NCBI RefSeq assembly: GCF_900496995.4
Contig: NC_044018.1
Location: 7,898,501 to 7,962,500 of the forward strand
From: Aquila chrysaetos chrysaetos
Lineage: Eukaryota; Chordata; Aves; Accipitriformes; Accipitridae
Direction of reading: 5' to 3'
DNA: 64,000 bases
Part shown: positions 11,601 through 23,696 of the stretch, in pieces
Numbering within the stretch: the stretch's first letter is position 1
How the letters are laid out: every line of letters starts with the position of its first letter
The notes under the pieces: generated by a model
Database searches by the model: none
Told to the model about the DNA's origin: nothing
Seen by the model: only the letters and a program-made list of their open reading frames with translations
Program-made: the position numbers and the translations under genes

Positions 11601-14600
11601 CCTGGACTACCAGAAGCTGAGTTGTGGCTAAGACAGCGGCAACCCAGGCTGGGGAAACTTCCCCCTCCTTGCAGGCTGCAGCATGGCACTTCTGCTGATG
11701 CTAGAAGAAAAGTACAGCTGCTGCCATCTTCATGCTATGACCAACCATCTCACTATACATCTGCAGTCCATGTCCCTGGGACTGGGGGTAAGGAGGAGGT
11801 GAGAATGGGGGTGACAAGGAGGCAGATTTAAGGAAAAAAACCCCACAGATGAGCAGGTCACTGGAACAACAGAGAGTCAAGGAAGGGAGGTAAAGGAGGA
11901 ATGCTCAGATGGCGTGAAAAAGGAGGCAGAAAAGTGAGCTGACAGAAAGATTGAGATGAAGGAACATGGAAGGACAGTGAGGAGAGAGTTAGAGGGGAGG
12001 AGTAAAATGGAGGAAAGGAGGAGAAGGCAGCTTTGGAAAGCAAATGACAGTGAAGAACTTGGAGGAATCATCAGAAGCAACAAGGAGAGGGAAACACAGC
12101 ACTGGGGAGTCTGACAGAAGAAAGAGGGGCAAGACAGTGAGAGACTTGGGGATGGAGTAAAAGGGTTGCCTGGAGAGAGAAAGAGAGCAATAGCAGAGCC
12201 TAGAGGAAGAAGAATAGATATGGAAAGGGGGAGTGGATCAGTGACAGAGACAGGAAGGTGAGGAGATGTAGGGAACAGGACAGGGAGAAGCCTAATAGCA
12301 GGGAAGAGAGCATGAGAAAATGGACAAAAAGGAGAGAGAGGAGAGAAAAAAGCACAGCCAGAAGTCAGTATATTAACCAATCCACAGAACTGTCTTAAGT
12401 TCTGCAAAATCTATCATATGCTGCCAGGATTAATGCAAACCTAGCAAATTAATTGTCCTATTACTCTGATGAGCTTCAGCCTGCTTTTCAGACATGCTGA
12501 TGATAGAGCTGACAACACAGAGCAAGGAGAAAAGGTGGAGGCTAATCAGTGGTGCTGTGCTTGTTCAGGGAGAAGGAGACATCCCAGTACGCCAGCCATT
12601 GCTTTTGGAGGACACCCAGCAAAGTCCTGACCTGACACAGAAGCTTGCAAGATGGACTGATGCAGACCCAGATATGTACAGTACACCCAACATATCCTAA
12701 ATGCCAGGACTTCAGCAGTAGGACTGGTTCAGCTCTTTGTCGTTATGTGCAGTTTAAATGCATGCGTCTTTCACATCAGACCTTTGGAAAAGAGATCATT
12801 TGCTCTCATTAAAACAACACAGCTCCGGTGACATTTTCATTTCTGGGTGGGAAGCTTGTTTACAGTCTCATAACTCCAGTGTGCAGTGGTTTCCACTGAC
12901 AACAAAACCCTGCTCTATATAAAATACTATTCTATTTCTGGCAGATGATGTAACTGCTCTTATTGCTCTATATATCCACTCCTGAGATGCAGAAAGTTGA
13001 GTCATGGGATCTGATACTCAACAGTGGTGTGAAATTCAGAGCAAAACCAACAAAACCAACACGTATTTCCTACAGTGACTGCAATTTTTGAGTACTGAAA
13101 CACACAGATCTACAGAATCCATGAGTTGGGTCTATTCACCTGCATGCAGACTTAAGAAAAATGTTGGTGTCTCCCTGTTCCCACCTTTTTTTCTTCTATA
13201 AAGCTTGATCAGTAGAATCCAAGGCCACGAACACGTTTCACTCATGCTCTGCCAACATAGTGCAGTACTGCTCTAGCTGAACTCCTGAGACATGAGACTG
13301 CAGTCCACTCCCTGGTCACAGGCTCAGCCTTTGGCTTCAGCTGACAGAGCTCAAGGTTCTCCCTCTAAATGGTCCAGCTCACAGAGGGAAACCCACCACA
13401 ATATGTCTCACTCTTTTCAGACCCCAGCACGTGCTCACTGCACCAAACAGCTGTAATGACGTATGTCACCATGACAGAAGTCCTTGGGAAGAACATGTTA
13501 CAGGTAGGGCATATCTGAACTCCAGGCTACTCAGCTGAACAGCAAGTAACAACTAAACCCCTGATCTTGTCCACAACTCTTTGTAGGCAACCCTCTCCAT
13601 GACATAAATTTACTTCTCATTGTTACCTTCTTTTTACAGTAGTTTAAATAGAGAGAGAGTTGTTCTTCTTTCCTTTTCTGTATTTCTTTGCTTGACTGGC
13701 TGTCCATTTTGTCCTCAATTTTCTGCAGCAGTGGCTCTGAAACATCCTCAAGCCATTTCTTGTAAAGGATCTCCTTCTTTCTCAGATTTAAGAAATCATT
13801 GTGGCTTAAATATCTGTCCAACTCCTAAGAAATGGAAAATAAAAAACATACAACCTTGTCATGGTTTAACCCCAGCCAGCAACTAAGCACCACACAGCGG
13901 CTCACTCACTTGCCCCCCACCCAGTGGGGTGGGGGAGAGAATTAGAAAAAAAGTAAAACTTGTGGGTTGAGATAAGAACAGTTTAATAGAACAGAAAGGA
14001 AGAAAATTATAATAATAGCAATAATAAAATGACAATAATAATAATAATAAAATAACTGGAATTTACAAAACAAGTGATGCACAACACAATTGCTCACCAC
14101 TCGCCAACCGATGCCCAGTTAGTTCCCGAGCAGCAATCTGCCTTCCCCAGCCAACTCCCCCCAGTTTATATACTGGGCATGACGTCATATGGTATGGAAT
14201 ACCCTTTTGGCCAGTTTGGGTCAGCTGCCCTGGCTGTGTCCCCTCCCAACTTCTTGTGCCCCTCCAGCCTTCTTGCTTGCTGGGCATGAGAAGCTGAAAA
14301 ATCCTTGACTTGGTATAAACTACTGAGCAACAACTGAAAACATCAGTGTGTTATCAACATTCCTCTCATATTGAACCCAAAACACAGCACTATACCAGCT
14401 ACTAGAAAGAAAATTAACTCTATCCCAGCTGAAACCAGGACAAACCCATTGGCCAACCACATTAAAGATTCCACAGGTGGGGCTACGCAGCTCGGCTGAC
14501 CTGATCTGACTGGTCACTGCTGCAAGGGCCCTGTTTTCCAGCCCTTCCTTCTGCTCCTCCCTCTCTCCACTTCCCACCACTTGTTTCCAAGCTCTCCCTT

Positions 14601-17600
14601 CCACAAGCTCTGGCATTCAGACTCTAATTTTTTAAGCAGTAGTGCAAGAATGGCAGAAAATCATTCACTTTCTCCCGCCAGGTTAGTGAGCTGAAATCAC
14701 CTCAGAGCACGGGTCTGACAAGCACCAGACTGTGCAAGACAGGCAGCAGGAGAAGGACATTTTCCCTGCAGCAGCGGCAACCTACTAGATCAGATCAGCC
14801 CTCCTGCCCTTTATTCACAGGCCCACCATCACCATCTAATCACATCCACAGAACAAAAGTTAGGTGCAAACAGGCAAGTCACTAAAGACAGATGATTCCT
14901 AAACTCATATTTAGTTACCACTTCAGCCCTATCCTGAGAAGAATGAGAAGGCCATAAGTTTGTACTTCTAAATTTAGTTTTTCAAGAGTACAGACAATTG
15001 ACATTTTCTCATGAATCACTGAGGGAGAGAAAAAACATTGACATGCAGGAAAGTGCACAGCAAATGAGAAGAAGAGATACCACTTCTTACCCTCACAAAA
15101 TAATTTTCTCTGTCCAAGATGCACTGAGCAGAAGCAATGACATCTTGACTTTCATCAGGTGCTGCCTAACAAAACATAAAAAAAACCACATGAAGTAAAA
15201 GCAGGACTTACAGTACGAGTTAGAATTACTTTTGAATTCAAAATAATTACTTGTGCTGTTATTAAAGACACATTATACCATAACCCAGCTGGCAGAATAG
15301 CACAGGCAGGCAAATCCTTGAGACACTTGCTCTGAACAGTTAGGTTAAATGTAGCAACAGAAGAGTGTGGGAAGAACTGCAATGTGCATGTTCAGCGGGA
15401 CCAAACCATACACCTCCCTGGCCACTCCTCACCGCAACCGCACCACCACTTGCTCCTTGCCACCGTTGCTCACATACGCCTGATGAAGGCAGCAAGAGGC
15501 ATCTCTCTGCACCTTCATTTTCAGTACAGATACAGCCACGCTATACAAATAGCAATCAAACAAATCAAAACTGTGATGAGGTATTACATCACGGAATTCA
15601 TAAAAGTATAAAAGAAAAATAGAGGAAAACAGTGAAGTGTAAGAGGAAAGATAATGAGAAAAACCCCTCCAAAGCAGGAAACTGCCTCGCTGCTGCATCT
15701 GCTCATGAATTTGTCTGCATTTTAAATCTCAGTCACTGTTGTGACATCAGCCAAGTTCTCCTCTGGCATCATCCTCATCTTACTCTTTCTGAAGATCAGA
15801 ACAGGGAGAAATTGTTCCCTGAATCATGAATATCAGGACGCTAAAACATGATTTAAGAACAACAGCCCTTGCGATGCACTGCTGTTGTTGATTTGTTTTT
15901 TAAACAGGCAATTCCTTGCAACATGTGCCTTATTAACTGCAACTCCTGCAGTCCAACCAAGGAGCACAAGCCACACAGGCTAAATTCATCTATCATTTGG
16001 GGATGGAGTCCCTCCAGGCAAGATTAGAGCACACGCGCAATGGGGGTATCTCCCCTATGATCAGGCAGCACCAACTCTGTGGGTTAACCAGAGGGATCTT
16101 GTCTTTATGAGTCAATCAGCAGCTTTTATAAGCAACAAGTTCACAAGGAATTTTAATTCCATGGCAAAATTATCTTGAAGAATCCGCTATAAAAAAAATT
16201 ACCAGCTTTTCAGCATTATGCTAAAAATTCAGGCGGTAAGTTGCAATGCAGGAAACTAAAAGACAACCTGTATTAGACAGACCATCTCAGTTAAGCTAAA
16301 ACAAATTTAAAATCTGGGATTAAGCTTTCCAGGACTAACCCTCTGTTCAAACACTGATGGGAACTTGCTTCACTTGTACCAGCTTAGCCTAAGAGAACAG
16401 GCATGCAACTGAGTTCCTACAGCTTAACAAAAGACCACATTAGCTGCTTTGGTGTATATGGCACGCTCACAGCCTGTCCTAACCGAGAAATAAGGCTCAG
16501 CTAGTGTGTCGTTATGATTGCCATCACTTTCAAGTTTGCATTTTTCAAGAGTTGCACAGATGCTAATACCAGCTTAGGTATCACTAAAAGTTTAAATCTG
16601 TTTCAGTACATCCATACTAAATATTTCTACCAACACAAGTTAATCCTCAAGTGACCTGATTTTACTTAGATGGAAGACAGAGGCAGGGCTGAAACATTCA
16701 CGTTTCATCTGTTTGACCTGCTGCCTAGGTCCTGTGGTTTCCATAGATGAATTCAGAGTCATCCCTGCTGTGACCTTCTTGTGCCATTTAAAAGCTGAGC
16801 TACAGCCATTGCATTTTTGCACAAGCCTACCATGCCAGTGGCAGCGCAAGACTCAAGGAATGCATCTGATGCACAGAATGGAAAGTTAGCCTGCTACTCC
16901 CTGTGCTTTGTATTAATTTTTAATCCCAATAAATAGTGTAGTTTCCAGTCATGTCTGCCTTGATCTCATTGACCAGCTCCACACTCCAACAGGCTTCATA
17001 TCCTGAGATGAGCACGACATCAGACATCTGAGAAAGCAGGGAGGAGACAAGCAGTATAAAAAACAAACAAAAACAAATGAGAAAGGAGAAATCTAAATTT
17101 CTGGCGTGTTTAAGACCCTTTCATCCTACTATTTGAAACAACTGGCATGTTGCATTACACCTGACAGATCTACTTCACATAATCACAGAACCTTTCTAAA
17201 ACTAGTACCTTAACAGCACCAGCGAGACATGGCCATCTCTCCTGCTGAAAAGAACCACTAGCAGAACGTACTCAGAACACACATTGGTGAACAGGTGAGA
17301 AGTTTTCCTTCAGGATGATACATGTCTGAAGAATCCTTACAGACCAAATCAGTTAGGTCTCCTTCAACTGAAGGAGTTAGGTTTCTTCTCCCTGGAGAAG
17401 ACAAGGCTCAGGGGGAACCTTATCACAGTGTGCCAGTACTGAAAGGATGGCTACAAAGAGGACGGAGGCTCTCTCTTCGCAAGGAGCCACACGGAGAAGA
17501 CAAGGGGCAACGGGTACAAGTTGCATTGGGAGAGGTTTCATCTCAATATAAGAAAGAAATTTTTTACAGTGAGATCAATCATTCTCCTGGAACAACCTTC

Positions 17601-19106
17601 ATTCTCATGGAACAACCTCCCCAAGGATGTGGTGGAGTCCCCATCACCAGAGGTTTTCAAGATGCAATTGGACAGGGTGCTAGATACTCTCATCCAGTGT
17701 CACTTTTCCATGAAAGGTTGGACCAAATGATATTTCAATGTCCCTTCCAGCCTGGGCTGTTCTATGAGTCTATGCTTCTAACTAGTCACAAGCTTGTTTA
17801 AGGTTTTATAGGAAACTTTTCCACATACCTAATTGCATGGAACTCAATAAAGCTGCCTCAAAAGGATGCAAGGGCTCGATAAAACCCATTGAATTGCTAT
17901 TTCGAGTTCTTTGTTCCCCTTTCCAATAACAAACATATCTCAGGTTTTACAGGACTTTGCAAATAACCATTTTTCATTCTTCCCCTCATACCTTCCATTC
18001 TACTTCATTCCTCCACTCATACCTTCACACGACAGAAGTCTTACTGTGTTAGCCAATCTTTGGTACTATTTTTCTTCCCAAAATGTCTACTGCAGTCGAA
18101 AGTATTTGCTGCACCACTCTTTGCTGGTGCTGAGGAGAACCTCTGGTAAATGTAAAAAAAGGGTCTGCATAAAATGCCAACCTGCTTTACAAAGATCAGG
18201 TTCTCATCTAGGTTCCACAATCAAGCTATAAACTGGGATAGAATGGTAAGAAGTTCACCTAACACCTTCACACCGTGCTGCCTTGCAAACCTTGTTATTT
18301 CTGTGCAGGAAGTACAACAAAGCATTCTTGTAGCAGTTCTCAGGAATACTTCCGGATAGGAGGTGGAGAACATTTCACACAGATGAAACAGAAACAATGG
18401 GCATTGGGATATCCCAATTTAAAGCCATGATTTTAATGATTTGGGCACTCTTCTTTGAAGAAAAATATACATATAGGTCCAATTCTACCCACTCACAGTT
18501 TAAACACCTATTGTAATATCAGACCACTGCTTACTGAGTCAGAAGCCTACTCATGCATACCTAAGACAGGCTGTGATATAATTTCTGAATGTACTAACAC
18601 TGCTGACCAGCATTAACTTTTGGGATTCCTCTGGAAGATTCATGCAATACTTGAACACTAGACAGATTCAACCTACAACAAGCTGACAGGAAGGACAGAG
18701 CACACACATCTTCCTGTAATACACATTTCTGAGCATGCCTACGAGGGACGGAGTAAAGCACAACGTTCGTGCTGAGGAGGACTCACAAATGAATTCAGGC
18801 ACATGCCAGGGATGGCGTCCTGGAGCACAGACAGACCAACCAGATCACTGTTCGGAACTTCAGTGGTATTAGGTGGCCAGTTCCAAGACAGGAGCTCAAC
18901 TACACCCAAATATCCTGGGATGCCAGTTATAGATACTGGTTTCATGTGTCCTGAACTTTGCTACTTCACAGTAGAATCTACAGCTGAAGGAAGGAATGTT
19001 GAGAGTCACTCACCTGCCAAGGCCTCTGCTGAGTGTGTTCCCTCACAGGTCTCGGACACGTAAATCTTAGTAGCCAGGGAGTCTCTGAGCTATTCACACT
19101 ACGCAT
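8631..19106 (-). CDS. FAM228: FAM228 family protein (3' end uncertain)
   Basis: Exons on the minus strand, in transcript order: 19118-19014 (ATG at 19106-19104), 15165-15091, 13824-13627, 9909-9832, 8967-8880 and 8775-8631. All have AG acceptors and GT donors and keep one frame for about 225 codons. The core reads ILDRENYFVR then ELDRYLSHNDFLNLRKKEIL, YKKWLEDVSEPLLQKIEDKM, RKEEQLSLYLNYCKKK, GYVALEAYDPSEYDPFFLK, VSIPTLQDPLLKDIQRKF, and ends near VEWLKIPHAYIASEV. These are family hallmarks of FAM228A/B, proteins of unknown function. It lies between ITSN2 and PFN4, as in mammals. I cannot say whether it is the A or B copy; birds may have one ancestral gene. The 5' exon is chosen from its in-frame ATG and splice sites and is less sure than the core. 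The last exon is unresolved. Confidence 0.85.
10759..10779 (+). repeat. Homopolymer (A)21
   Basis: A run of 21 A in the FAM228 intron, preceded by gtataagt. Confidence 0.9.
11830..12365 (+). repeat. Long purine-rich (GA/GGA) tract
   Basis: More than 500 bases are dominated by A and G on the plus strand (gaggaa, gagaga, ggaag, aaagga), without a fixed unit. This is a degenerate polypurine-polypyrimidine tract. On the FAM228 transcript it is C/U-rich. Confidence 0.8.
13857..14442 (-). mobile_element. Solo LTR, avian ERVL-like family, copy 1
   Basis: 586 bases with TGTC...GACA ends. The flanks aacct (13852-13856) and aaccc (14443-14447) match at four of five positions, consistent with an old 5-bp target duplication, the size typical of ERVL. 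On the minus strand it has a TATA box (tatataaa, 14165-14172) and an ATTAAA signal (about 13982-13987). A simple (AAT)n tract lies at about 14010-14060. No internal proviral sequence is present, so it is a solo LTR. It lies in a FAM228 intron in the same orientation as the gene, and its edge is 32 bases from the exon that starts at 13824. Confidence 0.88.
16920..17027 (-). CDS. Candidate alternative terminal exon, 35 codons
   Basis: On the minus strand a good acceptor (cctgctttctcag) is followed at once by ATG and a 35-codon frame that ends in TAA. The peptide (MSDVVLISGYEACW, then SVELVNEIKADMTGNY) has a non-random, protein-like composition. It joins in phase 0 to the FAM228 exon ending at 19014, which would give a short alternative protein. 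I do not recognise the sequence and it could be a chance frame. Confidence 0.25.
   Translation of the reverse strand: MSDVVLISGYEACWSVELVNEIKADMTGNYTIYWD
17340..17790 (+). mobile_element. CR1 LINE, 3' end fragment
   Basis: Typical CR1 tail sequence: ttctccctggagaagacaaggctcagg, a degenerate ORF2 end, ttggaccaaatgatatttcaa, and cccttccagcctgggctgttctatgagtctatg close to the usual CR1 end. It has frameshifts and is truncated. Confidence 0.88.
18787..18819 (-). CDS. Candidate 33-nt microexon of FAM228
   Basis: On the minus strand tgtgctccag precedes 33 bases that end at attt|gtgagtcc, giving strong splice sites on both sides. It is in phase 0 and open (DAIPGMCLNSF), and would fit between the exons ending at 19014 and starting at 15165 without shifting the frame. 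Too short to identify by content. Confidence 0.25.
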
Positions 19107-19627
19107 TTTTGGACTAGTCTGGGAGAAACATTAAAACATTCAAAAACATATAAAACTATTGTATAAACAGCAACAACCTAGTTTTCTCACAATTCCCACC
19201 AAACAACGAAACAAATCTCTAAAGGAATTCTAACTGCTGATACCAGCAGCATTTTCCTATCACAGTTAAGTTAAACAGAGAGATAAAGTATCAGGTGTAT
19301 AGTCAGACACTCCCTCTGATAGTAACTGTCTGTCCTCATCTCCATAAGCAATGGAGAGTACATTTTGTTTCAAAGAACACAGTGATTCACAAATTATTCC
19401 AGAATGCTTGTCAGCTTTGAAAACATTTCAGAGTTATCAAATTCCACCTCCTGACTTTTATTTCTTTCTTTTGTGCCTTTTTCAGTTACATAAAAGTCAG
19501 TTTCAAATTACTGCTACATTCCACCCTAGGGATGGTTGCATTTTAGTGGTTTTTAAAGATAGTTCTACCAGATGAACCTCATGCTGAAGCACTAAGTGAG
19601 CTCCAGCCAGAAAATTCCATCTCCTCT

Positions 19628-20223
19628 TGTTGTGGTTTAACGCCAGCAAGCAACTAAGCACCATGCAGCCACTCACTCACTCCTCCCACCTCCCAGTGGG
19701 ATGGGGAGGAGAATTGGGAAAAAGAAGTAAACTTGTGGGTTGAGATAAGAACGGTTTAATGACTAACATAAAATAAAATATAATAATAACACTAATAATA
19801 ATATAATAGTAATGAAAAGGAATATCACAAAAAAAAAAACCAAGAGAGAGAAATTAGACCCAAGAAAAGACAAGGGATGCACAATGCAAGTGCTCACCAC
19901 CCACTGATGGATGCCCAAGCAGTGATCTGGGCCTTCCAGCCAACTCCCCCCAGTTTATATACTGAGCATGACGTCCTATGGTATGGAGTATCCCTTTGGG
20001 ATAGTTGGGGTCAGCTGTCCTGGCCACACTCCCTCCCAGCTTCTTGTGCACCTGCTCGTTTGCAGAGCACGGGAAACTGAAAAATCCTTAACTTAGGATA
20101 AGCGCTACTTAGCAACAACTAAAACATCAGTGTGTTATCAACATTATTGTCACACTAAATCCAAAACACACTGTACCAGCTACTAAAAAGAAAATTAACT
20201 GTATCCCAGCCAAAACCAGGACA
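19628..20223 (-). mobile_element. Solo LTR, same ERVL-like family, copy 2
   Basis: 596 bases related along their full length to the LTR at 13857. It is flanked by a perfect 5-bp duplication, cctct at 19623-19627 and at 20224-20228. The minus-strand TATA box is at 19954-19961. The family end ccaggaca and the tgtggtttaac start are kept. It has its own duplication, so it is an independent insertion and not the partner of copy 1. It lies about 510 bases upstream of the first FAM228 coding exon, in sense orientation. Confidence 0.92.
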
Positions 20224-20817
20224 CCTCTATTGTACGTGCACCAGTACATTTGGATCAATTTATAATAGAGACAGTAGAACCACAGAGGCAAAATGCTCTT
20301 TACATCAACCTCTATTTATTTCAGATTCACTGGAGACACACTGCTTCCAGGAAACAATGTGTTCACAAAATTACTTGGGTAAAGATCGGACCAAAAGAAA
20401 AGCTTACTTCTGCAGAGATACTGACCTCCACACTCTTCAGCCAGATGTTTCAGCTATGAAAAAAAATCTGTTCTTCAATTATTTTTGTCAACACCTAGTT
20501 AAAAAAAAAAAAAAAATCTACAAAGACTCTCTGAATCGGGTATTTGTACAAGATAACAACACTTTTTTGTACAAGACAACTTTTAAGAGTTTATTCTGTC
20601 CAACCCAGCACTTCAGTGATACTATGACTCCCAACTGACCTCTCTAGACTGCAGATTCAAATCTCTTACCATTGGTTCAAGGTGAAGTCTTTAATCTACA
20701 CTTTATTTGTTTCTTTTCATATTCCCCGCTCTTATGCACTGATAGACACATCTGCCTGGGTATTCCTTCCTCCTCACAGAAATGCTTTCCTGTCTCTTCT
20801 GACTGAAAGAGTCAGAA

Positions 20818-20960
20818 GGCACAGGAAAACATAGGTCGGAAAGGACCTCTGGAGGTCATCTGGTCCCACTGCCTGCTTGAAGAACAGCTAACCTCATAAA
20901 CAAGATTGCTCATGACCTCGCCCAGTCAAGTTTTGAAAATTTCCTTCCTCAAATTTGCAA
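20818..20960 (-). mobile_element. CR1 LINE fragment, minus orientation
   Basis: The plus strand reads acataggtcggaaaggacct and ggaggtcatctggtcccact, the reverse-complement signature of CR1 3' regions seen across birds. Confidence 0.75.
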
Positions 20961-23630
20961 GCTCCTATTTTTCACTCCAACTGCATCTATAAAAGAAAAA
21001 TACTCACTTCTGCCATGTAATCCAGGACAAACCAAAGCAAGGAAAAAAGCCAATGTAATGCACATGGTATCAACGACTTTCCTTCCCTTCTGCATAACTT
21101 TGCAAGATGTCTATTCTTTCATCATGCACAAGGAAAAATAAACGATTTGCAGTGGAATAGGTGACAACATCCCAATCCTCTACTGTATTTTTTTCAGCCC
21201 TTGTAAGACAGCTTCCAAACCCAGAAATACATACTAGCCTTAGCATTGTGGCAGGCTAGCGGGCACTTCCTCTAACATGATTTCCTGCCTTCTCTGTACA
21301 GAGGAGACAAAAGACAGAGTAAAATAGTGGCTTACAATTAGGACACTACTACATGATTTGGAAAGCAGGTACCCTGGCTATCTCCATCTGGAAATGAAGA
21401 TTTTTTTTGTCTACATGTGCCTGTGGTTTCTGCAGTGTTGTGCCTGCCATGGAGGCTGGTATTCCCTGTGAGAAGTCCCCTGCTCTGAAAACGATCTCCC
21501 CTTTTTCCAGACAGCCCAAGTCTACTAAGTTTCAGGGAACACTGCAAAGCATATCTGACCTCATGGTCTCTGAGGAGCAGGGGAACGACCCTCACAGTTT
21601 ATTCTTCATCCTGCAATGACCGATTAAAGGAGGCTGTGCGCTGCATTACCTACATGGATAAATAACAGCAAGAACACCCTGATTAGCACTGAACTAATTT
21701 CTGATAGAAAATAAACAGGCAAACAGTGAGGACTGAAGAACATCTGGATACTTGAGGTGCTACAAACTTGGTATTAGACAAGTCAACACACTTTTCTATG
21801 AGCAGTATATCCTACCTACCTGCAAAGCTGCCACAGGCTCCTGCTTCAGGCCATCTTTTGCAGATTTCCTTCCACTCAAAGCAGTTTTGTTCTTCTGAGA
21901 TAGGGATGCTGTAAATCCCTAGACAAGCTTAAGATGAAGAAAATACATATTTGTATAGTTTTTAAGTTTACAGGACAAACAAACAAAAACCTCCACTAGC
22001 CTCCTTTCCACCTGTTTTCAGTAACTAGTATTAAGACTCCATCCATCTTACAAAGAAAGACTGAGCCCTTCTGTGAGCACAAAGCAAAGGAGATGTTTGC
22101 TGTCATCACAGAGGACTGGGAACCCAGGAGAGACAAAACAGAGCAAACATAAAAAATCTGCCTGCTGTAACAATCTGCTTTAAAGAAATCACATGTGGTA
22201 ACATCTCTAGCTGCAGATTTTTTTTTTCCCCCTATCTTAATAACTAAAGCTGCCACTTAATCTTAATCCTTTCTTTTTCCATTTTGTTTGGACTCTTGCT
22301 ATAAGATGCCAACTTTCCACGGTTGGCAGAGGCAGGGGCCCACTTATATGAGATACCAGCTGTTTTGCCAGTCTTAAAACTAAGTTTAATCGTGTGTTGG
22401 GACAGAAACACAGTACGGGACTTCCAAAGTTTGAACAGATAAAACAAGATTTGAAGTTAATCTCACAGTTGTGTCCGCAAATGCTAAACCCCACGAGCAG
22501 GTTGGCTGTTCTGTATTAGGACATTTGTTTTACTATGATCAAACCTGAGAATAACCCTGCCTAAAATTTCTTGCTAGATGTACCTGCATCCTGCTTTGCT
22601 GTCAGCAGTACAGCTTTGTATCAGTAATTTTTTTAAAGACAGGTTTCTCTTGCTTCATGAGTCCTGATCAGTACAGCAGAACATTTTCCCCCAACCACCC
22701 ATCTGCTAAAATTCACACACAGTCTCTGTCCAAACAGGAGTCTTTGCAGTAGCTTTGAGAAGACAAATTTTAATCATTTCTGTGACAAAAAGTAAGCATC
22801 CTCACACGTGCCTCAGTCCTCTCAAAAGCCCCTTTCTGACAAAAGCCTTTATGCAGGCCACGCCTGTAGCCTCACATGTCACCGTCTCCTCAGCATACGT
22901 GGATGTCACCCTTTGCAAGTACGGCTGGCTGCCTTTACCGGTGGCTTGGTCCCAGTTGATTCCCTCAGGTGCCGGGACAGAGTACAAGGAGAGAACCAGC
23001 CTCTAGGGCAAACAGGGCAGCCCTATGAACAGAACCTTGCAGTTTGTAAATGCTAAGCTAACAGATAACGTGCACCCGCCCAGAGGGCCCACAGGCATGG
23101 CCCTGGCCCCTCCACCTCGGAGGCAGCGATGGGGCCAACACCGGTGAGAGGGAAAGGCCGGCCCCCCCTCAGGGCCGCAGGGGCCCAGCCTGCCCCGCAC
23201 CCTGCCCAGCCCCGAGGCACGACCCACAGGCCCGAGGGGAGGCGAGGGCAGGCAGCAGAGCCCCGCACTCCCCCCGCCCGCCACACTCCCGTGCAGGGAT
23301 GCCCTCACCGGCTCCAACGAGGCTCCGGGAGGCCCCAGGGGAGGCGGGAAGCGGCCGCACGGCGAAGCCCAGCCGCGGGGAAGATGGCGGCGCCCCCCTC
23401 CCCAGGCACCTCGCATCGACTCGCACCGCCCCTCCGTGTCCTTCCGCCGGAGAAAATAGTCCCCATCCCTCCCACCCCCCCCAGCCTCTCGGGAAGAGGA
23501 GGGGTCGCCCGTGGGGACAGCGATCCGTCTCCCCGGCTGCAGGGCCAGCACCCACTGGCGGCCGTCCCGGGCGGAGGCGGGAGGGAGGGCACGGCCGGAT
23601 CCCTCCGCGCCCGGCCGCCCAGCGTCCCTC

Positions 23631-23644
23631 GCTGCCGTGGCAAC
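23631..23644. promoter_or_regulatory. RFX-type X-box 1
   Basis: gctgccgtggcaac fits RYYNYY-N2-RRNRAC at every position and is nearly palindromic. RFX factors use such sites in promoters of ciliary and spermatid genes. Confidence 0.6.
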
Positions 23645-23696
23645 CCGAACCTGAGCGCCCTCCCTCGGGCTCCGTCGCCCTGGGTAGGCCTTCCCA

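Larger units (their letters stand above)
9910..13626 (-). other. FAM228 intron
   Basis: No coding sequence seen. It holds an (A)21 run at 10759-10779 and the purine-rich tract at about 11830-12365. The 176-codon minus frame here is low-complexity Ser/Leu/Pro from that tract. Confidence 0.75.
15166..19013 (-). other. FAM228 intron with CR1 and possible cryptic exons
   Basis: Mostly non-coding. It contains a CR1 relic (17340-17790) and two possible exons, 18787-18819 and 16920-17027, listed separately. Nothing else recognisable. Confidence 0.65.
19119..23049 (-). other. FAM228 5' region: intron between CpG-island start and first coding exon
   Basis: The exon at 19118 starts with an acceptor, so at least one upstream non-coding exon is expected, most simply in the CpG island at 23-24 kb. 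Between them I see a solo LTR (19628-20223) and a CR1 fragment (20818-20960), but no recognised coding exon. Confidence 0.6.

Noticed and set aside
11877-12407. 176-codon minus-strand frame
   Set aside because: It is the translation of the purine-rich tract into Ser/Leu/Pro repeats; no domain or splice support.
13857-20223. A full provirus bounded by the two related LTRs
   Set aside because: Flanking duplications differ and the interval contains FAM228 exon 15091-15165 and a CR1, not viral genes.
22802-22987. 61-codon minus-strand frame near the CpG island, considered as a FAM228 5' exon
   Set aside because: No clear acceptor-donor pair in phase, and content not recognisable.
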